Assembly: GCA_007131895.1 (NCBI GenBank) | Contig: SLPR01000054.1 | Location: 1 to 10,340 of the forward strand | Direction of reading: 5' to 3' | Source: Bacteroidales bacterium | GTDB lineage: Bacteria; Bacteroidota; Bacteroidia; Bacteroidales; UBA7960 | DNA length: 10,340 bases | Part shown: piece by piece, positions 1 through 6,076 of the stretch | Numbering within the stretch: position 1 is the first letter of the stretch | Layout of the letters: every line of letters begins with the position of its first letter | The notes under the pieces: generated by a model | The model's database searches: none | The model's input: only the letters and a program-made list of their open reading frames with translations | What the model was told of the DNA's origin: nothing | Program-made: the position numbers and the translations under genes

Positions 1-24
1 AAAAGAGTTTTTAATTGCCCTGGA

Positions 25-1506
25 TTATGCGTTGCGTTGGTTGAGGAATTTTTCTGCATTGGTAAAATGTGCCTCTCTCTTTTCTTGATCCATGTTTTCC
101 AGTGTGCGCAGCAACATTCCCAATCGGGGATTTTTTCCCAGGAAATCCCGGTGTTGATCCATAAAACGCCAGAAAAGTCCATCCCAGGTCTTTTGCCAGT
201 CGCCTCTGGGAAAGTCACTCATCTTCATAAGATAATTGCTGCCACTGAAATAGGGTTTGGTGGCCATAAGCCCACCGTCAGCGAATTGACTCATCCCATA
301 AACATTGGGCACCATCACCCAGTCCCATGCATCTATAAATAATTCCATAAACCATTGGTATACTTCATCGGGATCAAACTCGCACAACAGCATAAAATTT
401 CCCAGCACCATCAACCTTTCAATGTGATGACAATAACCGGTTTTCAAAACCTTTTTGATAACAATATCTACCGGTTCAATCCCCGTGGTGCCATCATAAA
501 AGGAACCGGGAATTTTTCGTGAAAATCCCCAGAAATTGCGGGTTCGCTCTTCTCTCCCTTTCAATTCATACAGTGCCCTTATAAACTCTCTCCAGCCAAC
601 GACTTGCCTTACAAACCCTTCAAGAGAATTGAGCGGAATTTCATTTTCCGAACTGTATTTCATTGCTGCATCCAACACCTGTTTCGGGGTCAGCAGCCCG
701 GTATTGAGCATGGGCGAAAGCACACTGTGATGCAATATTCCTTCATTGGAAACAATAGAATCCTCATAAGGACCGAACTCTTTAAATCTTTCAGAAAAAA
801 AATTCTCCATCCAGCCAGCAGCACTTTCATGGGTAAGAGGATAGAAAGGTTTCTCACTCAGCGAACCATAATTGCCTCCAAAATACTTTTCCACATAGGA
901 AACAGCCTCTTCATAATATTCGTTATGTTCAGGAAATGATACCCGGGGAGGTTTTTTAGTGGCGGGATACTTTTTCCTGTTTTCGGCATCATAACTCCAC
1001 TTCCCTCCCAGGGGCTTCTTATCATCCTCCAGCAATAGTTTTCTTTTTTTGCGCTGATCAGTATAAAAATCGGAGTGATAATATCTTTTTTTATCGGCAA
1101 AGTAGTCTTCGACCTCTTTGCGCGAATTCATAAACAAAGGAGATTCATGCACCTTAAAACTGACTTCGTGCTCATCGCCGCTCTTTTTCAGTCTCTGTCT
1201 AAGCCAGTCATCCGTGGGATCAATATAGTGTATCTCAGATGCACCTTCCTTACTGAGCCGGGAAATCAGCTCCCGGATATCCGATTCCTTTTCCTGGCAG
1301 GATATGTAATGGACTTCAACTCCCTTTTCTTTTAAAAAATCCTCATAGAACTTCATGGAAGCTCTCATGAAAGCCAGCTTTTGCTTATGGAAGTTGTATT
1401 GTGTAAAGAACAGCGGTTCTTCCACAAGGTATGCCTCACCTTTTTCAAATGGCAAAGGCGATTTTTCGAACAACTGATGGGGAAATACAAGGGAAACTTT
1501 GCTCAT
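25..1506 (-). CDS. Cryptochrome/photolyase family protein (FeS-BCP/PhrB-like) lacking the Fe-S ligands
   Basis: A 493-residue flavoprotein of the deoxyribodipyrimidine photolyase-related family, whose characterised relatives (Agrobacterium PhrB) repair (6-4) photoproducts using FAD and light. The N-terminal alpha/beta antenna domain starts at residue 4 with VSLVFPHQLF. The helical FAD domain follows, with LHHSVLSPMLNTG (258-270), VVGWREFIR (302-310), GYCHHIERLMVLGNF (357-371, keeping the His pair that includes the presumed catalytic His) and PNVYGMSQFADGG (400-412). Relatives carry four cysteines for a [4Fe-4S] cluster, three of them in the loop after NYLMKMSD. Here that loop (431-443) reads DFPRGDWQKTWDG with no cysteine, and the only cysteines in the protein are 70, 359 and 375. 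The cluster is therefore probably absent. The start overlaps the stop of the DUF2256 gene (ATGA), implying translational coupling. Family assignment is secure. Whether it repairs (6-4) lesions or acts as a photoreceptor is open. Confidence 0.93.
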   Translation of the reverse strand: MSKVSLVFPHQLFEKSPLPFEKGEAYLVEEPLFFTQYNFHKQKLAFMRASMKFYEDFLKEKGVEVHYISCQEKESDIRELISRLSKEGASEIHYIDPTDDWLRQRLKKSGDEHEVSFKVHESPLFMNSRKEVEDYFADKKRYYHSDFYTDQRKKRKLLLEDDKKPLGGKWSYDAENRKKYPATKKPPRVSFPEHNEYYEEAVSYVEKYFGGNYGSLSEKPFYPLTHESAAGWMENFFSERFKEFGPYEDSIVSNEGILHHSVLSPMLNTGLLTPKQVLDAAMKYSSENEIPLNSLEGFVRQVVGWREFIRALYELKGREERTRNFWGFSRKIPGSFYDGTTGIEPVDIVIKKVLKTGYCHHIERLMVLGNFMLLCEFDPDEVYQWFMELFIDAWDWVMVPNVYGMSQFADGGLMATKPYFSGSNYLMKMSDFPRGDWQKTWDGLFWRFMDQHRDFLGKNPRLGMLLRTLENMDQEKREAHFTNAEKFLNQRNA

Positions 1507-1658
1507 GCTTTTTTGTTTTTTGAATTTTCACATCGCTGGCTGCAGTATACCACGTTGTCCCATGTCAGCGCCCATTTCCTGCGCCACAAAAAAGGCAGAC
1601 CGCAAACCGGGCAAATCTTTGAAGGAAAGTTTTCCTTTTTAACCATTTTTGCGGCCAT
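1503..1658 (-). CDS. DUF2256 small zinc-ribbon-like protein
   Basis: A 51-residue protein translated from the minus strand. It has two cysteine pairs: ICPVCG at residues 15-20, and YCSQRC at 38-43. Between them is the Trp-rich stretch FLWRRKWALTWDNVVY (23-38). This Cys-X2-Cys/Cys-X3-Cys layout with WRRKW is characteristic of DUF2256 (PF10013), a family of unknown function often found beside photolyase/cryptochrome genes. A single bound zinc is inferred from the cysteines. Its TGA stop overlaps the ATG of the downstream photolyase-like gene (positions 1503-1506), and it lies 56 bases after the stop of the upstream FAD-binding photolyase-like gene, so the three genes form one operon. The start could instead be Met5 at 1646. 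The upstream frame is closed by a TAA shortly before Met1. The function is unknown; a link to the flavoproteins is inferred from context. Confidence 0.85.
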   Translation of the reverse strand: MAAKMVKKENFPSKICPVCGLPFLWRRKWALTWDNVVYCSQRCENSKNKKA

Positions 1659-1714
1659 CAGACATATCGTTGGTTACATTTTAAAGATCAAGGCACTCTA
1701 AAATCCCGACTAAC

Positions 1715-2800
1715 CTACCTGAAAGGAAACTGTTTTTCACACTTTTTCCAGAAGCCAAAAAAAGAAGGGAAATAGCCTTTCACATCAAACATCCAATCAC
1801 GGGACTCTTCAGTTCCGCGGTAATGTTGGTTTAGCGGGTGTTCTTTGAAAAATATTTTCTCAGGATGAAAAGTCTGCACAAAATCATCAAACTCTCCGGA
1901 AAACACCTGCATACCGTCAATGTTTCGGGTAAGCTCCAGCACAAAGTCCATGGTCTTATCCGAAACAGGATACTTCTCAAAATGAGTGGGTTCAAGCAGA
2001 AGAACACGATTTGCTTTGGTCTCTTTCTTCCACAGAGGGTCGAGGTTGTAAAAGTTATACAACAGCACCGGCAATTGCGGGTTCCATTCATTCACTGTAT
2101 TTTCGGGTAAACGGGTTACAAGGCTGGGCATACAGATTCTTTGGAGAATTTCGGGCACTTCCATTTCAGCAAGCTCCTCATAACTTACATCAAGAAATGT
2201 ATTTTTCTGAGAAGAATAGCAGTATTTATTGATATTTTGCTGGTTGGCATTGTATTTTTTATTGCTGAAAGTACCGGCTACCCATTGCCAGCTAAGCGCA
2301 TTGCTGGCCCAGTCAGCATCCAGCAAATGGTAATAGAGCCAGCGGGCCGGCGTTTTCCAATAGCTTCCGCCCACATTGCAGGCTATGGAGGCCACATACA
2401 TTCGCAGGTGATTGTGCATATATCCTGTCCGGTAAAATTCACGAATCCCATTGTCAATGGCTTCTATGCCTGTCTGGGCTTCCAACACGGCACAGGGTAT
2501 CTCCCGGTGAGATACATTCTGCTGAGCAAATTTCATATCACTGTTGATTTCCTCCCCCTTGTGCACCCATACCTGCTGAAAGTAATCTCTCCAGGCAAGC
2601 TCCTGCAAAAGTTTATACATTTTTTGAGGATGAATTCCTCTCTCCAGCAGCCTTTCCATAACAAAGCGCGTGCTGATGACCCCTCTGGATATGTAAGGTG
2701 AAAGCCGTGTTACCGCACCATCGATAAAGTTTCGTGTTTTCCCGTAAGCGGCAGGGTCTGTATGGTCTATCTGTTCAAGAATAGCAGAGAGTTGAGTCAT
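1715..2800 (-). CDS. FAD-binding photolyase-like protein with C-terminal alpha/beta domain (permuted)
   Basis: A 361-residue flavoprotein that starts directly with the photolyase FAD-binding helical domain. Motifs numbered from the chosen Met are YGKTRNFIDG (19-28), TRLSPYISRGVIS (31-43, FAD phosphate binding), LQELAWRDYF (65-74), RTGYMHNHLRM (124-134), YWKTPARWLYYHLLDADWAS (147-166) and SWQWVAGT (170-177). The expected N-terminal antenna domain is missing. Residues 242-320 (starting at LPVLLYNFYNLDPLWK, with NRVLLLEPTHF and VFSGEFDDFV) resemble that domain instead, so the architecture looks circularly permuted. The last part (RGTEESRDWMFDVKGYFPSF) seems specific to this family. Trp148 and Trp171 match the inner and middle electron-transfer tryptophans of E. 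coli photolyase, but the outer one aligns with Val105. The start at 2800 was chosen because the family begins near here; an in-frame ATG at 2833 would add 11 unconserved residues. It is the first gene of the operon. Repair activity is not established. Confidence 0.88.
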   Translation of the reverse strand: MTQLSAILEQIDHTDPAAYGKTRNFIDGAVTRLSPYISRGVISTRFVMERLLERGIHPQKMYKLLQELAWRDYFQQVWVHKGEEINSDMKFAQQNVSHREIPCAVLEAQTGIEAIDNGIREFYRTGYMHNHLRMYVASIACNVGGSYWKTPARWLYYHLLDADWASNALSWQWVAGTFSNKKYNANQQNINKYCYSSQKNTFLDVSYEELAEMEVPEILQRICMPSLVTRLPENTVNEWNPQLPVLLYNFYNLDPLWKKETKANRVLLLEPTHFEKYPVSDKTMDFVLELTRNIDGMQVFSGEFDDFVQTFHPEKIFFKEHPLNQHYRGTEESRDWMFDVKGYFPSFFGFWKKCEKQFPFR

Positions 2801-2982
2801 ATGCAATATTTTTTTAACAATAGCTACAACCATCCTAATCCTTGTATTGTTCTCAGGGATTTAATTATGAATCAAACAAAAGGGAAACATACCAGTTGAT
2901 GGAAAATTTGGCATTCCAAATCGAAAAAACAATTAATCTGATATTTTTATTGAATTATTTATAACCTTAGTATGTTTTTTTA

Positions 2983-2990
2983 TAATTTTG
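2983..2990 (+). promoter_or_regulatory. Candidate pckA promoter (-7 element)
   Basis: TAATTTTG matches the Bacteroidota -7 consensus TAnnTTTG and lies 60 bases before the PEPCK start codon, giving an inferred leader of about 50 bases. I find no well-placed -33 TTTG; the nearest TTG is too far upstream at 2950-2952, so this is a partial match. The surrounding divergent gap (2801-3049) is very AT-rich. I see no comparable -7 element for the photolyase operon on the minus strand. Confidence 0.4.
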
Positions 2991-3049
2991 GCACCATCAA
3001 AACACATTAATTAAAAAACAGCGAGCAATCAGCTGCAAAAAAAACCCTT

Positions 3050-5329
3050 ATGAACCAAAAAACAGAAGCGATCCAGGTCCTTTCACCGGACCTTACCATC
3101 TATGGTATAAAGGACACAACAGAAATCTACTACAATCTGTCGTATGACGAATTGTTTGAGCATGAAACCGACCCTTCCCTTGAAGGTTTCGAAAAAGGCT
3201 TTGAAACCAGCAATGGTGCCGTAGCTGTCGACACAGGCATCTTTACCGGTCGTTCGCCCAAAGACAAGTATATTGTGATGGAAGAAACATCAAAAGACAA
3301 TATATGGTGGGCAGGACCCAATGCCAAACGTTCCGACAACCATCCTATCAACGAACAGGTTTGGGGTGAGCTCAAAGAAACTACTCTGCAGCAGTTTCAT
3401 GGCAAGAAACTCTATGTAATGGATGCCTTTTGCGGAGCCAACGAAAACTCAAGACTTAAAATCAGGGTAATCACAGAAGTGGCATGGATGGCTCATTTTG
3501 TAAAAAACATGTTTATCCGCCCTACCGAAGAGGAGCTGCTGGATTTTGAACCCGATTTTGTCATGCTCAATGCCTGCAAAACGGTAAACGAACGCTGGGA
3601 AGAGCAAAACCTCAATTCCGATGTGTATGTTGCTTTCAATCTGAAAGAGAAAATGTCGCTGGTAGGTGGCACATGGTATGGTGGAGAGATTAAAAAAGGC
3701 TTTTTCAGTATCATGAATTACTACCTTCCCCTCAATGGTATGGCCTCCATGCACTGTTCTGCCAATATGGGCAAAAACGGGGATACCGCTATCTTTTTCG
3801 GGCTTTCAGGAACAGGGAAAACCACCCTTTCGGCCGACCCCGAGCGCTATCTGATTGGAGATGACGAGCATGGATGGGACGACGAAGGAGTTTTCAACTT
3901 CGAAGGAGGTTGCTACGCCAAATGCATTAATTTGAGCAAAGAAAAAGAACCTGAAATTTACAAAGCCATCCGCCGCAATGCTCTGCTCGAGAATGTGGTA
4001 TACAATACCCAAACCGGAGAAATAAATTTTTTCGATACTACCAAGACAGAGAATACCCGTGTTTCCTACCCCATTCATCACATTGACAATATTGTCAAGC
4101 CAGTGAGCAAGGGAACACATCCCAAAAAGATTATCTTTCTTACTGCGGATGCCTTTGGAGTTTTACCTCCTGTTTCAAGACTTACCCGCGAACAGGCCAT
4201 GTATTACTTTCTCAGCGGCTACACCAGCAAACTGGCCGGTACTGAAAGGGGAGTAAAAGAACCATTGCCTACTTTTTCTTCCGCCTTCGGAGCTGCGTTT
4301 CTAATGGTGCACCCCACCATATATGCCAGGCAGCTGGCAGACAAAATGAAAAAGCATGGTGCAACCGCCTACCTGGTAAATACCGGTTGGATTGGCGGTC
4401 CATACGGAATCGGGCAACGCATCGATTTGGAATCTACCCGCAACATCATCAGGGCTATCCTGGATGGCTCCCTTGACAATGCACAGGTAGAAGAGGTGAA
4501 ACCATTCGGGCTTAGCATCCCCAAAGAGGTAAAAGGGGTGGACTCACTGATACTAAATCCCAAAAACACCTGGAAATACGAAACCTCCTATAATAAACAG
4601 GCAGACAAAATTGCAGAAAAATTCATTGAAAACTTTGACCAGTTCCTGGATACAGAAGAAGGTCAGCGTTTGGTAGCTGCCGGACCTCAAAACCAGTTTA
4701 TGAAGCAGTATTACAAATACTACGAACGTAAACTGGATAAAATGGAGAAGAAGCATCATGATGAAATCCTCAGACTTAAGGACCAGATTTACATCCTGCA
4801 AAGTGCATTTCACGACTATGTCTCCTTCAACTCTATCAATTCCGATTACAAAAAAAGAAATCTGCGTCGATACGTTCCTGTAATTTCATGGTTCGACACG
4901 GAGAATCACGACGAAAGCATGAATTGCTATAATGCTGTACTAAAACTAACCAAGATGGTAGGTTTGGAGCCCTATAGTCAGGAGAAATCCGAGATTGGAT
5001 ACAACGAGTTTATGACCCACTCGCGCGAGGAAATGACCATTGCGCAGATATACGATATCATTGATGATATCTACAAGTGCTTTAAGTCAAAGCCATGCAA
5101 AAATCCCGACATTATTAAGGCTAAGGATGTCCTGCTGGAGGTCGCTCATGAAGTGGATAACTTCATTATTAAAATAGGTTCATTGATAATTATTAAATTC
5201 GTTGACACGGAAGGTCAACCTCATTTCCATGTCAAAAAGCTTTCCATCAGCGGGCTTATTCATATTGACAAAAACCCTCATCTGATTAAAGAACCCTGGC
5301 AACTGGTTGAGGAAATCCAGTATTTTTAG
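3050..5329 (+). CDS. pckA: ATP-dependent phosphoenolpyruvate carboxykinase with an unrecognised C-terminal extension
   Basis: Residues 1-547 form a complete ATP-type PEPCK, which converts oxaloacetate and ATP to PEP and CO2 in gluconeogenesis, or runs in reverse to fix CO2 in many Bacteroidota. Visible active-site features are FTGRSPKDKY (Arg68, substrate binding), GTWYGGEIKKGFFSIMNYYL, the P-loop GLSGTGKTT (251-259, Lys257), and the metal site IGDDEHGWDD (269-278, starting with Asp271-Asp272). Also present are RVSYPIHHIDNI, FLTADAFGVLPPVS and NTGWIGGPYGIG. All are offset by three from E. coli numbering, so the enzyme should be active. E. coli PEPCK has 540 residues; this protein has 759. Residues 548-759 continue in frame without a stop. 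They include a probable coiled coil (about 552-584), a charged middle part, and a hydrophobic beta-like segment (about 705-718). I do not recognise this part. A candidate promoter lies 60 bases upstream and a hairpin follows the stop. The PEPCK call is near certain; the role of the extension is unknown. Confidence 0.97.
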   Translation: MNQKTEAIQVLSPDLTIYGIKDTTEIYYNLSYDELFEHETDPSLEGFEKGFETSNGAVAVDTGIFTGRSPKDKYIVMEETSKDNIWWAGPNAKRSDNHPINEQVWGELKETTLQQFHGKKLYVMDAFCGANENSRLKIRVITEVAWMAHFVKNMFIRPTEEELLDFEPDFVMLNACKTVNERWEEQNLNSDVYVAFNLKEKMSLVGGTWYGGEIKKGFFSIMNYYLPLNGMASMHCSANMGKNGDTAIFFGLSGTGKTTLSADPERYLIGDDEHGWDDEGVFNFEGGCYAKCINLSKEKEPEIYKAIRRNALLENVVYNTQTGEINFFDTTKTENTRVSYPIHHIDNIVKPVSKGTHPKKIIFLTADAFGVLPPVSRLTREQAMYYFLSGYTSKLAGTERGVKEPLPTFSSAFGAAFLMVHPTIYARQLADKMKKHGATAYLVNTGWIGGPYGIGQRIDLESTRNIIRAILDGSLDNAQVEEVKPFGLSIPKEVKGVDSLILNPKNTWKYETSYNKQADKIAEKFIENFDQFLDTEEGQRLVAAGPQNQFMKQYYKYYERKLDKMEKKHHDEILRLKDQIYILQSAFHDYVSFNSINSDYKKRNLRRYVPVISWFDTENHDESMNCYNAVLKLTKMVGLEPYSQEKSEIGYNEFMTHSREEMTIAQIYDIIDDIYKCFKSKPCKNPDIIKAKDVLLEVAHEVDNFIIKIGSLIIIKFVDTEGQPHFHVKKLSISGLIHIDKNPHLIKEPWQLVEEIQYF

Positions 5330-5339
5330 ATTACCTTTG
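5307..5339 (+). promoter_or_regulatory. Candidate promoter at the pckA stop, facing the long hairpin
   Basis: TTG (5307-5309), a 22-base spacer and TACCTTTG (5332-5339) fit the Bacteroidota -33/-7 promoter pattern. The predicted start, near 5346, falls at the foot of the hairpin at 5343-5428. If real, it would produce a short RNA of about 85 bases ending in the U-rich tract. The -33 match is weak (TTG only) and such matches arise often by chance in AT-rich DNA. Confidence 0.25.
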
Positions 5340-5342
5340 TAT

Positions 5343-5434
5343 AAAATGGCCGTGGTAGTTTCATAACAACGTAAACCTTTTTCTCTGCTTGCACTTAATT
5401 AATTTACGGAAACTACCCGGCCATTTTTCTTTTC
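5343..5434 (+). terminator. Long imperfect hairpin with U-rich tail after pckA
   Basis: The left arm, 5343-5362 (AATGGCCG then GGTAGTTTC), pairs with the right arm, 5409-5428 (GAAACTACC then CGGCCATT), with one bulged T at 5353. Inside, CGTAAA (5370-5375) pairs with TTTACG (5403-5408), which extends the stem after a 7-base one-sided bulge. The right arm runs into TTTTTCTTTT. It probably terminates pckA transcription, but it is much longer than a standard terminator (the other two in this window have 12-bp stems), so it could also be a structured RNA. Confidence 0.7.
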
Positions 5435-5474
5435 CAACCCTTAAAAATATCTGTTTCTCCTATCCTTAGCAATT

Positions 5475-5592
5475 GCGGGGTGAACTTTTGCTACCCTGTC
5501 ACTATATACAGCACTGTGGTCAGAAGACTTCCAGCTCGTCCGACCACTAATCTGCTTTTAGTGGCGGGGTGAGCTTTAGTCACCCCGTCACT
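5475..5592. repeat. Pair of related palindromic intergenic repeats
   Basis: Two 29-base units at 5475-5503 and 5564-5592 share GCGGGGTGA, CTTT, ACCC and GTCACT at matching positions, with about six differences. The second is a perfect 8-bp hairpin, CGGGGTGA/TCACCCCG with a 7-base loop; the first is a degenerate version. Between them, GACCAC (5542-5547) can pair with GTGGTC (5516-5521). The overlapping CCACTAA (5544-5550) can instead pair with TTAGTGG (5558-5564). I see no reading frame here. It resembles a REP- or MITE-like intergenic element or a decayed mobile-element end, but I cannot name the family. Confidence 0.6.
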
Positions 5593-5684
5593 TTTGTACC
5601 GGGTTGAAATTGCGGTTTTCGATGTTTCAAATCGGCTGTTTTTCATAAAATCGTTGATAATCATGCATATATTTATAAAAAAGA

Positions 5685-5715
5685 TTTGCTTATGTTACAA
5701 AAATTTGTATTTTTG
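5685..5715 (+). promoter_or_regulatory. Cold-shock gene promoter (Bacteroidota -33/-7)
   Basis: TTTG (5685-5688), a 19-base spacer and TATTTTTG (5708-5715) match the Bacteroidota consensus TTTG-N19-TAnnTTTG exactly. The inferred start is near 5722, giving a leader of about 34 bases. This is too short to form the long thermosensing leader known for E. coli cspA. Confidence 0.7.
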
Positions 5716-5755
5716 AGTGTTAAATCTATTATAATGCATTAAATTTATTTCTAAC

Positions 5756-5947
5756 ATGGAAAACGGAACAGTTAAATTCTTTAATGAGAAAAAGGGCTTC
5801 GGTTTTATTCTGGATGATGTAACAGGAAAAGATGTTTTTGTTCATCACACAGGCTTGATTGACCAAATCAAAAATGATGACAAAGTAACTTTTGAAGTTA
5901 CCGAAGATGAAAAAGGAAAGAAAGCAGTCAATGTAAGAATTGCCTGA
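5756..5947 (+). CDS. Cold-shock domain protein (CspA family)
   Basis: A 63-residue single cold-shock domain, an OB-fold RNA/DNA chaperone that melts secondary structure in mRNA. Both nucleic-acid-binding motifs are present: RNP1 KGFGFI at residues 13-18 and RNP2 VFVHH at 27-31. The family hallmark GTVKFFNEKKGFGFI opens the protein. At 63 residues it is close to, or slightly shorter than, the usual 65-70. It is a single-gene unit with its own promoter (5685-5715) and terminator (5971-6003). There is no Shine-Dalgarno sequence, only an AT-rich leader, as is common in Bacteroidota. The family is certain. Cold induction cannot be told from sequence, since many members are constitutive. Confidence 0.96.
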   Translation: MENGTVKFFNEKKGFGFILDDVTGKDVFVHHTGLIDQIKNDDKVTFEVTEDEKGKKAVNVRIA

Positions 5948-5970
5948 CAGGTTTCACACATCTCTGCCAT

Positions 5971-6003
5971 AAAAGCTTTGTAGAAAATACAAGGCTTTTT
6001 TTT
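5971..6003 (+). terminator. Rho-independent terminator of the cold-shock gene
   Basis: AAAAGCTTTGTA (5971-5982), a GAAAA loop and TACAAGGCTTTT (5988-5999) form a 12-bp stem with one T-G wobble, followed by more T residues to 6003. It lies 24 bases after the cold-shock stop codon. Confidence 0.88.
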
Positions 6004-6036
6004 ATGTTCTTATGGAAATGATATGAGAGCTATAAT

Positions 6037-6057
6037 GCGAAAATAGCGTAATTTCGC
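6037..6057. promoter_or_regulatory. Interrupted palindrome before the ABC-F gene
   Basis: GCGAAA (6037-6042) and TTTCGC (6052-6057) flank TA-GCG-TA, making a 21-base dyad centred on GCG, 20 bases before the ABC-F start codon. TAATTTCG (6049-6056) inside it is one base off the -7 consensus TAnnTTTG. It could therefore be an operator overlapping a promoter, or a leader hairpin that affects translation. Confidence 0.35.
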
Positions 6058-6076
6058 AAAAAACTTTTTTAAAAGA

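Larger units (their letters stand above)
5435..5755. other. Non-coding gap between pckA hairpin and the cold-shock gene
   Basis: This stretch contains no convincing protein gene on either strand. It holds the two palindromic repeat units (5475-5592), a weak TTGAAA/TTTCAA inverted repeat shortly after them, and an AT-rich segment carrying the cold-shock gene promoter (5685-5715) and its short leader. Confidence 0.7.

Noticed and set aside
604..939. 111-residue plus-strand open frame within the FeS-BCP-type photolyase gene
   Set aside because: It is fully antisense to a well-supported gene, with no recognisable domain and no separate promoter or ribosome site.
1659..1690. TGTA/ACAT-containing sequence before the DUF2256 gene, considered as a light-regulator (CarH/LitR-type) operator
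   Set aside because: The half-sites do not form a convincing dyad, and I have no reliable consensus to match in this organism.
2141..2701. 186-residue plus-strand open frame inside the permuted photolyase gene
   Set aside because: It lies wholly antisense to a gene with clear FAD-domain motifs, and its translation shows no family pattern of its own.
5471..5592. Repeated palindromes considered as a short CRISPR array
   Set aside because: There are only two units, which differ from each other. The 60-base intervening segment has internal pairings and is longer than normal spacers, and no cas gene is present.
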